A DNA stretch of 64,000 nucleotides from Myxococcales bacterium (GCA_016716835.1 JADJUW010000001.1:1694001-1758000), one strand, 5' to 3'; shown: positions 35,846 through 44,949, counted from the stretch's first letter. Numbers and translations are program-made. Notes: generated by a model from the sequence alone, not told the origin.

Positions 35846-37327
35846 CTAGAAAACGCGCTTGCGCTGCGATGACGACGGTTTGCCGAGCTGTTCGCGGTAT
35901 TTGGCCACCGTCCGGCGCGCGATGTCGATGCCGGCCTTTTTAAGCAGCTCGACCAGCTTCTGGTCCGAGTGCGGCTTCTTAGGATCTTCGCCTTCGATGA
36001 GATGTGAGAGCTTATTCTTGACCGCGGCGGCCGCGACGTCTTCGCCGTTGGTACGCGCGATGCCCGAGCTGAAGAAGAATTTGAGCTCGAAGATCCCCTG
36101 CGGCGTGTGCACATATTTGTTGGTGGTCACCCGCGACACGGTTGATTCGTGCATGCCGATGTCATCGGCGATGTCGCGCAAGATGAGGGGCTTGAGGTGC
36201 GTGACACCGTGCTCGAAAAACTCGCGCTGAAATTTTAGAATTGCCTCGGCGACGCGGACGATGGTGCGCTGGCGCTGCTGAATCGAGCGAATGAGCCATT
36301 GCGCGGCGCGAAGCCGGTCGGCGACGTAGTCCTTCGACGCCTGCGTGTTGCCCAGCGCGGCCTTGTAAAAGCCGGAGATCTTCAGCTTGGGCAAGCCGTC
36401 GTCATTGGGCACAACAAAGTATTTATCGCCCACCTTGTGGATGTAGACATCCGGCGTGACGTAGTGGGTATCATCGCTTGAATATTCGCGCCCTGGCCGC
36501 GGGTTGAACTCCAAGATCACTTTGGCGGCCTCGTAGATTTCATCGAGCGGTTGCTTGAGGTCCCTGGCAATGGCCGGGTAGTTCTTGCGCTCAAGGTTGC
36601 CCATGTGCGACTTGATCATCTTGACGACGATCTCGTCATCTTGGCCGATGTGGATGGCTTGGATCAGCAGGCACTCCGCCAAACTGCGCGCGGCTACGCC
36701 AACCGGCTCAAACGTCTGCAACGTCTCGAGCACCTTTTCGGCGGTATCGAGGTCGATGCCATGCTCGCTCGCGAGCTCATGCAGCGGTGGATCTTTGAAG
36801 TAGCCGTCGCCGTCGATATTGCCGATGATCGCGACGCCTAGCTCTTTTTCGGCGTCGCTTAGCGGCGACATCTTGAGCTGCCAGGCGAGATGGTCATACA
36901 GCGACGGCGGCTTGGTAAGCGTTGCCTCCAGCGAAGGCATCTCGTCGGAGTCAAAGCGAATCCCCGGACCCGATGAAGGCCCGCTTTGGTAGTCGTCGAG
37001 ATATGACTCCCAGTCGACTTCATTGACGGCCGTCGCGTCACCCTTTACCTCTAGCGTCGCGCCGGAGTCGGCCTCCATCGGCGTTTCGGTGTTGCCGGCG
37101 CGCTCGACGTGCTCAAGCGAGCCCTCGGCGAGCCCGTCCGCGTCGCGTGCGCGCGTGTTTTCATCGTCAAAGTCGTCAGAGAGGATTGGGTTTTCGAGCA
37201 GCTCGTCTTGCAACATGTCGGCCATTTCGGCGCGCGACAATTGCAGCAGGCGAATAGCCTGCTGTAGCTGCGGTGTCATCACCAGCTGTTGCGAGAGCCT
37301 CAGTTCTTGCCGCAGTTCTAAACCCAT
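35846..37327 (-). CDS. rpoN: RNA polymerase sigma-54 factor
   Basis: 493 residues. Region I at the N-terminus (LRLSQQLVMTPQLQQAIRLL) contacts core polymerase and activators. An acidic region II follows (about 45-120). The core-binding and DNA-binding region has MHESTVSRVTTNKYV (helix-turn-helix) and the terminal RpoN box ARRTVAKYRE. GAGGGAG precedes the ATG. First gene of the minus-strand block rpoN-hpf-ptsN-hprK-rapZ-ptsH-ptsI. Recognises GG/GC (-24/-12) promoters and needs AAA+ activators. Confidence 0.97.
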   Translation of the reverse strand: MGLELRQELRLSQQLVMTPQLQQAIRLLQLSRAEMADMLQDELLENPILSDDFDDENTRARDADGLAEGSLEHVERAGNTETPMEADSGATLEVKGDATAVNEVDWESYLDDYQSGPSSGPGIRFDSDEMPSLEATLTKPPSLYDHLAWQLKMSPLSDAEKELGVAIIGNIDGDGYFKDPPLHELASEHGIDLDTAEKVLETLQTFEPVGVAARSLAECLLIQAIHIGQDDEIVVKMIKSHMGNLERKNYPAIARDLKQPLDEIYEAAKVILEFNPRPGREYSSDDTHYVTPDVYIHKVGDKYFVVPNDDGLPKLKISGFYKAALGNTQASKDYVADRLRAAQWLIRSIQQRQRTIVRVAEAILKFQREFFEHGVTHLKPLILRDIADDIGMHESTVSRVTTNKYVHTPQGIFELKFFFSSGIARTNGEDVAAAAVKNKLSHLIEGEDPKKPHSDQKLVELLKKAGIDIARRTVAKYREQLGKPSSSQRKRVF

Positions 37328-37524
37328 GCCAACTCCCTCGATGCCCTGCGAGCGCTGCCGCTATGCAAGGGTAATACCAGTTTAGGTGGCGCCAATAGCG
37401 ACTGTAAAGGTGGGAGCGTCAGCTCATTGCTCAAGCCGGCTCAAAACGATGTGTGACATTGCGCTACACCTACGTTGGCGCGGGGAATTTTTTTCGACCT
37501 CGTTTCGAACAATCCCAATCATCT
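37328..37524. other. rpoN upstream intergenic region
   Basis: About 200 bp, presumably carrying the rpoN promoter on the minus strand. I could not pick a convincing promoter hexamer pair, and no repeat of families A-C is present. A housekeeping block meets the second accessory island here. Confidence 0.4.
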
Positions 37525-37856
37525 AGCCGATCGGTTTCGTAGGCGACGCAACGTACACGGAGCCGGGCACGCGCGATTTATATAGTGGCGCACGACAGTT
37601 GCGGTGCCCTCGGCTTGCACCACATGATGGGGTCGTAACGCATACCCAGTACGCCGTGTTTACGCCGTCTGGCAACTGCGCGGTTTCACCCAAACCATCC
37701 TCGCCTGAGCCAACCGACATCGATTCGAGCTTGTACGAAAACGAAGGCGCGCTTGTCATCGACTTCAAAACAACGTCGGGCCACGAGGTCGGTCGTGCCA
37801 CCCTCCGCCTGCCTGTCACCAGTGATGCAGCGTGGACCTTCAACGAGACCCCTTAA
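37525..37856 (+). pseudogene. Possible fragment of a secreted-protein gene
   Basis: An open plus-strand frame from just after a TAG at 37522 reads PIGFVGDATYTEPGTRDLYS, later CPRLAPHDGVVTHTQYAVFT and, before the stop, GHEVGRATLRLPVT. The composition is that of a folded, exported beta-rich protein, but no signal peptide or convincing start is present, so a 5' truncated gene is likely. An in-frame start at 37599 would give an 85-residue product. Family not identified. Confidence 0.3.
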
Positions 37857-37956
37857 AGGAGGGGCCATTTGTCGCCAGGCTGGACAACCGGTAGTTCGAG
37901 TTTCCAGCTAGTTGAGCGCGCCCCGCACCGGCACGAGATTTGCTCCATTAGGCGCC

Positions 37957-38811
37957 ATGCGCCACAAAATGAAGCTCCATCTGCTAGTCGTGTTTGGGCT
38001 GTATGCCAGCGCGGCCGACGGTGTCCTCCAAGCGGCGCATGCCAACGGCCCCGCCAAGGCGGTGAGAACAAGAGCGCAAAAGAACTCTTCAAAGTTCTTG
38101 GATGTTTCGCTTAGCTCGCAGCCTTACAGGGTAGAGACCCGCACCAAGGTCATGGGTCGCAAAGAGCGCACGAGCATAACAACTGCCGGTGATGGCAAAA
38201 AAACAACCACAACCTTCCAACCTCCAGTTGGCGTTTCACCAATCAAGGGGATCCTAAAAGATTTGTTTGGTGGCGGCGATCAAGGCTTCGCCACGCGCAC
38301 AATCGATAGTGGCAAGGTCTCTTTGTACGAAGCGGTGATTCCGGGGATCAACTTATTGACCTCCATTGAGACGTCGACGGGTGCGACGGTGACCAAGAAA
38401 GAGTCAAAGCGCTGGTCGCTCCGAGGCCGGCTCACGGAGCTTGATGTGACATACACAAAAGCCAATGGACAGACCTTAACCCACGAGATTAAGAGCTCGA
38501 GCGAACCTGGCAGCGTCAACGGCACCTCGACGCGCCGTAAGCTGGTGAAGCCGCTCGGCCGCAGCGTGATGCTGACCGTGACGAAACATGACCACGGCGA
38601 CACGCAGTACCAACTAACCGCCAAAGGCGCCTTCCTCACGGCGACGGTGTCTGCCGACGGAAAAATAACGGGCATGAAGTCTAACCTGCACCTCTATCCC
38701 GCGAGCTCGATTAAACCCGCGCTTGAGAAGCTCGTCGCCAGCCTGAAGCAATCACCGGCACGACAAGAGCTCGCGACCGTCGCCGAGACCATGCTGTCAA
38801 CGATCAAATAG
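37957..38811 (+). CDS. Secreted hypothetical protein
   Basis: About 284 residues from ATG 37957 (or 37969). N-terminal signal peptide KLHLLVVFGLYASAA. The mature chain is Lys/Thr/Ser-rich with many short beta strands (KVMGRKERTSITTAGDGKK, GATVTKKESKRWSLRG) and ends in a helix ELATVAETML. No cysteines or catalytic motifs stand out. Base composition is a little less GC-rich than the housekeeping neighbours. It is 19 bp upstream of the trypsin-like gene, so both may be secreted together. Confidence 0.6.
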   Translation: MRHKMKLHLLVVFGLYASAADGVLQAAHANGPAKAVRTRAQKNSSKFLDVSLSSQPYRVETRTKVMGRKERTSITTAGDGKKTTTTFQPPVGVSPIKGILKDLFGGGDQGFATRTIDSGKVSLYEAVIPGINLLTSIETSTGATVTKKESKRWSLRGRLTELDVTYTKANGQTLTHEIKSSSEPGSVNGTSTRRKLVKPLGRSVMLTVTKHDHGDTQYQLTAKGAFLTATVSADGKITGMKSNLHLYPASSIKPALEKLVASLKQSPARQELATVAETMLSTIK

Positions 38812-38830
38812 GCCAATTGGCGAAAAGGAA

Positions 38831-39622
38831 GTGAAGGGACCGATGCTGTCGCCGCGCTTGCTTAACCGAACTGCGGCGTTGGCCGGTGCGTCAAGCGCGC
38901 TCATTTTCGTCGCCGCGGCATTAACTGGGTGTTTCATGGACCTCGATGAGACGTCGTTAGCTGACGATCAAGGCGACAACAAAAATGGCGGCGCACCGAC
39001 CAAAGCCCATCCCGCCGTCGGGCAACTCACCTCGCTATTTAGCGAATGCTCCGCCGTGCTCATCGCGCCGTCATATGTGCTGAGCGCGGCGCATTGCTAT
39101 CGAGCGGCTGGTTCCTTTGTCGTTGAGTCAGCGGACGGCACGCGTTTCACTCGCAGCGTCGTCGACTCAGAAATGCACCCAAGTTATGTGCCCGACGTAG
39201 AGACAATTCCAAATTTCCAATTCGACGTTATGGTACTTGAGCTCGACGCACCCCTGAGTGACATTGCCGTGATGCCCCTCGCCGTGGGCAATCCCCAACC
39301 AAAGGACACGGTCGAAATCGTGGGCTATGGCATCACCTCGGCAGGCGGCCTAGATGCCGGCATCAAGCGCCAGAAAGCGGTCATCGTTGAGAGCGTGGAT
39401 GAGCATGTGATTCACATCGAGCCGTCCGCGCCCGGTATCACCGACGGATGCCAAGGCGATTCCGGAGGCGCCTTGCTGAGGGAGGAAGAAGGCAAGACCG
39501 TTCAAGTAGGCATCATTTCGTATGTGTATGCCGGTTGTACCTCGACCCATGCCGTCTCGATCCCGAGCTGGCGACCGTGGATTGATGAAACCGTGGCATT
39601 GCTGGCCGCGCGGACAAAGTAG
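38831..39622 (+). CDS. Trypsin-like serine protease, lipoprotein
   Basis: 263 residues from GTG 38831 (ATG 38843 is an alternative). Lipobox ALTGC (Cys34). The S1 chymotrypsin-fold catalytic triad is visible: His88 in LSAAHCYRA, Asp in FQFDVMVLELD, and Ser in DGCQGDSGGAL. Cys residues around the His and Ser could form the usual disulfides. Probably a surface-tethered endopeptidase; the residue controlling specificity is not clear by eye. Confidence 0.88.
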   Translation: MKGPMLSPRLLNRTAALAGASSALIFVAAALTGCFMDLDETSLADDQGDNKNGGAPTKAHPAVGQLTSLFSECSAVLIAPSYVLSAAHCYRAAGSFVVESADGTRFTRSVVDSEMHPSYVPDVETIPNFQFDVMVLELDAPLSDIAVMPLAVGNPQPKDTVEIVGYGITSAGGLDAGIKRQKAVIVESVDEHVIHIEPSAPGITDGCQGDSGGALLREEEGKTVQVGIISYVYAGCTSTHAVSIPSWRPWIDETVALLAARTK

Positions 39623-39649
39623 CGAAATTTTGCGACGGGCCTTTTGAGC

Positions 39650-39850
39650 CTATTTCCTAGCCCGCAGCGCCGCCCAGGACGCACGGGCCTCTGCGCTGGC
39701 ATTGTCCCACGACCACTGCTTCATGTCTTCTAACCATTGCAGGCGCTGCTCTATGGTGGCCGTCGCAAAGCGCGCCATTTGCTCGGCCGATACTTCATAG
39801 GTGAAGCCTGGCAAGTCATCGGCCTTTTCGTGAGTTGGTTTGGTCGTCAT
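39650..39850 (-). CDS. Small protein paired with a nucleotidyltransferase (putative antitoxin-like)
   Basis: 66 residues. Begins with a polar segment and then TYEVSAEQMARFATATIEQR and WLEDMKQWSWDNASAE, a mainly helical protein ending in basic residues. Its start overlaps the stop of the upstream nucleotidyltransferase by 4 nt (ATGA), and proteins of this look are common partners of such enzymes. An antitoxin or adaptor role is inference from the pairing only. Confidence 0.6.
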   Translation of the reverse strand: MTTKPTHEKADDLPGFTYEVSAEQMARFATATIEQRLQWLEDMKQWSWDNASAEARASWAALRARK

Positions 39851-40320
39851 GGTAGCAGCCGTTTGAGATGGGCGATATCGGCAAGATCTTGCCGGCGACC
39901 TGCCCGCTCTTTAAGTCTAATAAGATCGGGAATGGTTGCAACATAAATCCCCCCGGCAAGCGCGGTGGCGCGCGCCACGACGCCACTTGGGTCCAGCGAT
40001 GGCGCTGTGAGCACATCGACTTCGCGCAGCGGGTTTGCTGGGTCAACAAAGGTAGCGGCGATTAGGTTGCGCTCATCCTCCCACGCTGTTGCGGTCGAGG
40101 CATCAGCCGCATCCTCCAAACGAATCGGCAGGCGCGACATCAACCCGAGCGTCTTCATGGCCGCGGCGCAGGCCGCGAGATTGGTGGCCGACATCTCGAC
40201 CATGATGTCGATATCATAGGTCATTCGCGGGATGCCATGCAGGTTCACGGCAACGCCGCCGACGACGCAGTAGCGGACGTCAGCCGCGGCTAGCGCGTCG
40301 AATAACTGCTTGGCAAACAC
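39847..40320 (-). CDS. Nucleotidyltransferase-fold protein (AbiEii/DUF6036-like)
   Basis: 157 residues. YCVVGGVAVNLHG and MTYDIDIM form the GG...T-x-D-x-D core of the nucleotidyltransferase superfamily, with the metal-binding pair in YDIDIM; IPDLIRLKERAGRRQDLADI is the usual C-terminal helix that ends in a conserved R/K-x-x-D-L-x-D. Related proteins act as toxins of type IV or MNT/HEPN-like modules or as tRNA modifiers. Paired with the 66-residue protein downstream. Confidence 0.7.
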   Translation of the reverse strand: MFAKQLFDALAAADVRYCVVGGVAVNLHGIPRMTYDIDIMVEMSATNLAACAAAMKTLGLMSRLPIRLEDAADASTATAWEDERNLIAATFVDPANPLREVDVLTAPSLDPSGVVARATALAGGIYVATIPDLIRLKERAGRRQDLADIAHLKRLLP

Positions 40321-40406
40321 GCGTCATGATAGCGCATTTTCGGCGTCGATGGCGTCGCTGCGATGCGGGCACGCATATCGCGTTACAATTGTATTTAACC
40401 TGCGGA

Positions 40407-41306
40407 TCAGCGGCTCAAAAAGCCTGGGCCATTTCCAAACGCGCCCCCGCCGCGACCACCGCCACCGCCGCCGAGCGAAAACGGCAGCGGGATGCGAAAC
40501 CCCAAGGCCCAGGTCGTGTCGCGTGTGCCAGATAAATTCCAACTCACTTCAGAAACCAACCCAAACGTCGACGCGGGTGCAACTAGGATGAGGGATGCTC
40601 TATTTGAGGAGCGCCAGGGCGCCATCGCAAACGCCAACTGATAGTGGAAGACCGGGCTCGTCTTGATGGTGTGGCTGGCGAGCTTCATCCAGCGATGATG
40701 GCCATACGTAAGCCCAAGCCACGCCCGACAATCTGATTCGGTCACATCGCAGTCGGCGCCCACGTTGACCCAAGCAAGCCTGCGCTGGGAGATGTTGCTC
40801 GTCGCGGCGCCGCGCGCCATGACGCGAAAGGCGAGGAAGCCGCCAAACGTAGCGCCGTGGTCTGTGCCCGAACCGTGCAGCTCGGGCCCGGCAGTGTATT
40901 GAAAGTAAGGCGCCAACGTCGCCGGCCGATCGCCAACGACTAGGTCAAATCCTATCCAATCGCTATACGAGCGCTCCGGATGGTCGGGAAACACGTTATG
41001 GGTATGGTTGTCGGGAGGCCCGGAAGACAACTCTACATACGATCCACCCTCGGTGGGCGTCACCTCGGCCTCGAACTCGACGCGGTAGCCCGGATTGTAT
41101 TTGCTGACGCCGCGAATAGCGACCTTGTTCCCCTTCACGCCCGCGTAGTAGCCGCGCGCCTTACTCTCCTCCACGACGAGCCTTTGAGCCTCGGCGACCG
41201 GCGCCTCAATTTTTACGGCACGGCGATAGCTACACCCGCCAAGCGCGATCAGCGCGAAACCGACCCTCACGACCCAGTGAGCCTCCTTGCTCTGTTCGCC
41301 GCGCAT
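40407..41306 (-). CDS. Hypothetical lipoprotein with glycine-rich tail
   Basis: About 299 residues from ATG 41306. Lipobox ALGGC (Cys25). The mature part has alternating amphipathic strands (WVNVGADCDVTESDCRAWLG, VFHYQLAFAMAPWR, TWALGFRIPLPF) suggestive of a small outer-membrane barrel. The C-terminus is an unusual Gly run (GGGGGGRGGGAFG). No family recognised. Confidence 0.6.
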   Translation of the reverse strand: MRGEQSKEAHWVVRVGFALIALGGCSYRRAVKIEAPVAEAQRLVVEESKARGYYAGVKGNKVAIRGVSKYNPGYRVEFEAEVTPTEGGSYVELSSGPPDNHTHNVFPDHPERSYSDWIGFDLVVGDRPATLAPYFQYTAGPELHGSGTDHGATFGGFLAFRVMARGAATSNISQRRLAWVNVGADCDVTESDCRAWLGLTYGHHRWMKLASHTIKTSPVFHYQLAFAMAPWRSSNRASLILVAPASTFGLVSEVSWNLSGTRDTTWALGFRIPLPFSLGGGGGGRGGGAFGNGPGFLSR

Positions 41307-41404
41307 CCTAGCGCCCACCCTTGCCCATTTCGCTAAACAAGTCACTGCCGTTGCACGTAACTCTTGGTTCGTCAGGCTGGCTAAGGACCCGTGCCAGGGG
41401 CAGT

Positions 41405-41480
41405 TTAACGGAGACGTTTTTTGCTGCCGAGGGCTTCACGCCTTATGCCATGGCAAAAGTCGGCAAGGCGCCAAACCAGG
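41405..41480 (+). pseudogene. Fragment of a higA-like antitoxin gene
   Basis: The plus strand reads LTETFFAAEGFTPYAMAKVG, then KAPN, and stops. The DNA matches the intact higA at about 43272-43346 closely (CACGCCTTATGCCATGGCAA is identical), with a few indels. It preserves only the helix-turn-helix start. A degraded duplicate of the antitoxin 1.8 kb from the working copy. Confidence 0.65.
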
Positions 41481-41481
41481 G

Positions 41482-42615
41482 CTAGTCTTGCAAAGGTATT
41501 GATACCTTTAGTGCCCGGAGTTCCCTCGGCCCTGCTGCTTCTACGGCTCGCATTGCGGCACGCGCCGCCTGGCGACACGTCGCCTGCGCGCGAAACCAAA
41601 CGTGAGAGGTTGATGGGTTGAACTCGACGTGCTGACGCGAGCACGTTTCGTTTTTCCTACATAACGTCACCTGTGGCGTCTCAGCTCCAAAGTAGATCTT
41701 GGTCGCTTCGAAGCCGACGGGACTAAACGTCATGGCACTGCCAAAATTATTGGGGCCCCAGAGAGTAAAGCTTGAGCTATCGATATCGTCGAGGCCACTG
41801 ACGCCGTACGCGTAGACCTTCTCACCAAATGCATCACTGCTAGCGAGCACATTGTCGGTTAACCCGTACTTCTCGCAGACAAATTGTGGCTTGCCAGCCT
41901 GGCTCATGTGGGATTCAACGAGCCACCAAATTGGTTTCTTAAGTAACTTGCGCATGGGGACGAGCACGACCGGACGTAACGCCTGACTCTGTTCGCCGCG
42001 GCCGATGGAAGGCACCGACTCTTGATCGTGTTGTGGATAGCATCCCATGGGGTCACCAAATACGCGTTCGATGTCGCTGGTCCATCCGGAAATTTCGAAG
42101 CCGCGCTGGTACGACGTTAGCCTTACCTCGTGGTCTTTTCGTTCGACGATGACCGCCGGACCGCATGATACATCTATGCCGCCTTCTCCGTAGGCGTGCG
42201 CTCTTACGTCCCGCTTTGGGTGCAGCACCGCTCGCCCTGGTGGGAATTGATAAGGCGCCAGCGCCACGGGCACCGCACGTAGGGCCTCGGTATCGATCCA
42301 AATCTGTAGCGGAACCATGCTGGTCCCATTTGCGCCACGGACCCTGGTCATAAACATATCCGTGCTCACCACCGACCTCGCGCCATCGCGCTTGATCAAT
42401 GTTACTTGAGCGCCAGGGAAAACACGGCCCAGCGTCACCTCCCAACTGCCATCATCCGCGCGCTGAATGAGCGGACGCTCGGAGGTGACGAATAGCTGCA
42501 CCGGCACCTCACTGGGCGGCTCGGCGCCAAGTCGCGCAAGAGGAGCAAGGCCGACCATCAAGAATGCCAGGAACCAGCTAAGCCACCTAGCCAAATGCAG
42601 ACCCATGCGACGCAT
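41482..42615 (-). CDS. Secreted hypothetical protein
   Basis: About 377 residues if it starts at ATG 42615 (an open frame runs further, to 42681). Signal peptide ARWLSWFLAFLMVGLAPLA. The mature part begins with strand-rich sequence (VTSERPLIQRADDGSWEVTL) and has conserved-looking blocks PIWWLVESHMSQAGK and IYFGAETPQVTLCRKNETC. Its last third has four cysteines. It is bordered by a higA fragment and a pyrG fragment. Family unknown. Confidence 0.55.
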   Translation of the reverse strand: MRRMGLHLARWLSWFLAFLMVGLAPLARLGAEPPSEVPVQLFVTSERPLIQRADDGSWEVTLGRVFPGAQVTLIKRDGARSVVSTDMFMTRVRGANGTSMVPLQIWIDTEALRAVPVALAPYQFPPGRAVLHPKRDVRAHAYGEGGIDVSCGPAVIVERKDHEVRLTSYQRGFEISGWTSDIERVFGDPMGCYPQHDQESVPSIGRGEQSQALRPVVLVPMRKLLKKPIWWLVESHMSQAGKPQFVCEKYGLTDNVLASSDAFGEKVYAYGVSGLDDIDSSSFTLWGPNNFGSAMTFSPVGFEATKIYFGAETPQVTLCRKNETCSRQHVEFNPSTSHVWFRAQATCRQAARAAMRAVEAAGPRELRALKVSIPLQD

Positions 42616-42702
42616 GACACCATCGCCGGGTGGTGGTTCCCTAAATGCGCGGCCCAAACGTCTCATCGTGGGGCGTCGCACGCGTCGGCGGGCGACTCAA
42701 CT

Positions 42703-42822
42703 TGCGGCGGCGACGCGGTCGGCGGAGGCTTTGACAAGGCGAGCAAACAGCGGATGCGGCGCAGTGGGGCGCGATTTGAATCCGGGGTGACGTTGCGGAC
42801 GACGAAGTGCTGATGCTGCGGG
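42703..42822 (-). pseudogene. Duplicated 3' end of pyrG
   Basis: About 120 bp matching the 3' end of pyrG at 45363-45490 in the same orientation (by eye about 85% identical). Both contain GGTCGGCGGAGGCTTT and GTGGGGCGCGATTTGAAT. Translated on the minus strand it gives FKSRPTAPHPLFARLVKASA, the PyrG C-terminus. No other part of pyrG is present. It shows an earlier duplication or integration at the pyrG 3' end. Confidence 0.75.
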
Positions 42823-42945
42823 CGTCCGGCATTTACCCACCCACGGAAAAGGCCGGACCGGATTGTCCGCGGGCAGCGAGGTGACGGGCGTCACGCTGCG
42901 CGATTTCAGTTGCAAAATATACTATTCTGATACATATTTACTAGC

Positions 42946-43230
42946 GTGATCATTAGTTTCAAAAATGCGGGATCTGCCGACATTTGGGCAGGCAAGCGCG
43001 TCAAAAGACTTGAGGCCATCGCGACGTTAGCCCGTAAGAAACTATTGATGATCGATGCCGCGGGAGAGCTGGCTGACTTGCGCATACCACCGGGAAATAG
43101 GCTGGAAGCCTTGGTGGGCGATCGCGCGGGCCAGCATTCAATTCGCATCAACGACCAGTATCGTATTTGCTTTATTTGGGACCAAGCTAAGAGAGGAGCA
43201 GTCAATGTCGAAATCGTCGACTATCACTAG
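42946..43230 (+). CDS. higB: HigB-like mRNA-interferase toxin
   Basis: 94 residues from GTG 42946. The RelE/HigB fold is visible in SADIWAGKRVKRLE, KKLLMIDAAGELADLR, IPPGNRLEAL, and the catalytic-face HSIRINDQYRICFIW. In this family the protein cleaves mRNA at translating ribosomes. Stop overlaps higA by 26 nt, so the toxin comes first, the usual higBA order. Upstream DNA is locally AT-rich, with TTGCAA at 42910 and TATT-rich sequence before the start, a candidate autoregulated promoter. Confidence 0.92.
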   Translation: MIISFKNAGSADIWAGKRVKRLEAIATLARKKLLMIDAAGELADLRIPPGNRLEALVGDRAGQHSIRINDQYRICFIWDQAKRGAVNVEIVDYH

Positions 43231-43585
43231 GCCGGCATACGGAGGCCCGGCTATTCACCCCGGGGTCATTCTCACGGAGGAGTTTTTGCTGCCCATGGGC
43301 GTCACGCCTTATGCCATGGCAAAAGCCATCGGCAAGGCGCCCAACTACGTGACGCTCATAGCCAACGGCAAACGGAACATCACCGTGGAATCTGCGCTGC
43401 TGTTTGGCAAGTTCTTCGGGATGACGCCGGATTTCTGGCTCAATCTCCAGCGCCTCCACGATCTGCGGCGAGCACTCGCTGACAAGCGGGTTACGGCCGC
43501 GCTGGGCAAGGTCGTCGCCGCGACGTCCAAGAAGTTTGCGCCCGCAAAGCCCGGGCGCAGGCCAAGTGCGCTCAAGGCGGCGTAG
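43205..43585 (+). CDS. higA: HigA-like antitoxin
   Basis: 126 residues from ATG 43205, inside the end of higB. XRE-type helix-turn-helix of the HigA kind: HPGVILTEEFLLPMGVT, YAMAKAIGKAPNYVTLIANG, KRNITVESALLFGKFFG and TPDFWLNLQ. A ~25-residue basic tail follows. Should bind HigB and the operon promoter. Confidence 0.92.
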   Translation: MSKSSTITRPAYGGPAIHPGVILTEEFLLPMGVTPYAMAKAIGKAPNYVTLIANGKRNITVESALLFGKFFGMTPDFWLNLQRLHDLRRALADKRVTAALGKVVAATSKKFAPAKPGRRPSALKAA

Positions 43586-43816
43586 CAATGGACATGCGCG
43601 GCGGCGCCCTCGAGCAGGGCTAAGCGTGGCAACTGGGGTCGTGTGTCATCACAAGGCATGCAGACGAGCCAACAAATGCGTTCGGCTGTCGCTGGAATCC
43701 GCCAGGACCATCAGCGGATCTGTCGCGATATTAGTTAGTTATGACTATCCGTGCAGAATGGAAGGGACATCTGCAAGCCGATAGTGTTGGCACCATCTTT
43801 GCTAATTAACTACAAA

Positions 43817-44746
43817 ATGAAGCAATTAACCTTTGGCATTGCACTGACATTAGTGGTCGGGGCCTTCGTGCACTCTGAGACGGCAGCGGACAAACTAAAA
43901 ATCGCGCCCGTCAAAACGGCAGCCAAACGCCCCGTTTCCGCGAAGCAATTTAAAACAAAAGTTTTAAAAGCGCTCCCCGACAGACTCGAAGTCATAGAAC
44001 GGTTGGAAACCGATCCGAGAGTGTATATCGGCCCAACCGATCGCGGTGGGCTCGCAGGATCACTTTGGCAAATCGATGGAGGCTTAACCGTACACAGCAA
44101 AGATACGAATGCTCCTGTGCAAAGAAGAGAATTTTACGCATTACATGATGTGGACACTCGCACCAGCAGCGTCACGCTCACAAAACGGAGGACTCTAGCC
44201 GTTGCCGCCCGCGACTGGGAGCAACCGCCGGAAAGCAATGAGGGCACAATAAATAATCATCTGCACCCAAGGCTGATGCGGTCCCATTCGACCGAGACAG
44301 AGGCAATACTTAGAAAAGACAACTTCGGCCAGACCAAGCGATTCGCACAGAGCCGACGCCATTTTAGCCGCATAGGGGACTTAGTAGTCGAAATTCACGA
44401 TGATACCTCGTTGATCGAAGTCGACGATGCCGAAGGCACCGTTGCCAAGCGAGTCACCTGGTTTGCAATATCGCAACCCACGTATGATGTGAATATGATG
44501 GTAGAAGAAGATGAGACCCCATCGGCGGGGTACGAGCCGGCATCAGGAAAGTTGTGGGTTGATTTTCGCAAGGTCAGCGGCCAAGACCTCGAAAAGTTCA
44601 TAAAGAAACTCGAGACCCTGGGCACCGACAGCCGCCTGAGTCGTTATTCGCTGGCGATTTCTAAACTAACCCACTTGGCGCGGCGCCAGGCTCAGGGAAA
44701 ACTAACCGATAGCGATGTAGCGCCGGTGTTTGATCTCATAAAATAG
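43817..44746 (+). CDS. Secreted hypothetical protein, AT-richer than its neighbours
   Basis: 309 residues from ATG 43817, with signal peptide LTFGIALTLVVGAFVHS. Mature part is Lys/Arg/Glu-rich, with several charged blocks (RRHFSRIGDLVVEIHDD, DFRKVSGQDLEKFIKKLETL) and no cysteines. No family recognised. Its codons use visibly more A/T (AAA, TTA, ATA) than the flanking genes, which with HigBA next door suggests recent transfer. The 231 bp before it hold no other gene I can support. Confidence 0.6.
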   Translation: MKQLTFGIALTLVVGAFVHSETAADKLKIAPVKTAAKRPVSAKQFKTKVLKALPDRLEVIERLETDPRVYIGPTDRGGLAGSLWQIDGGLTVHSKDTNAPVQRREFYALHDVDTRTSSVTLTKRRTLAVAARDWEQPPESNEGTINNHLHPRLMRSHSTETEAILRKDNFGQTKRFAQSRRHFSRIGDLVVEIHDDTSLIEVDDAEGTVAKRVTWFAISQPTYDVNMMVEEDETPSAGYEPASGKLWVDFRKVSGQDLEKFIKKLETLGTDSRLSRYSLAISKLTHLARRQAQGKLTDSDVAPVFDLIK

Positions 44747-44949
44747 AGGCGTCCGTATAAAGCGGCAGACAATTACGGCACGCGCGGCCCCGGCATCCTT
44801 TCGCGGGCCTCTCCATGCCTCGGCACGCGGCTCAATGCGCCGTGGCGACGCGGAAGGCGCGTAGGTTGGACAGTCGCGCCGTCGGCCGGCATGAGCCTCG
44901 GTGTGCTCAAGCAAACCGTTAGCGGTGCGCATCCACGGCGAGCAGGCCT
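44747..44949. other. Intergenic stretch before the family C copies
   Basis: About 200 bp, GC-rich, with no supported gene. It leads directly into the left arm of C2. Confidence 0.35.

Noticed and set aside
37523..37843. 106-codon minus-strand frame
   Set aside because: Competes with the plus-strand fragment at 37525-37856. Neither is certain, but the plus reading has the more natural composition.
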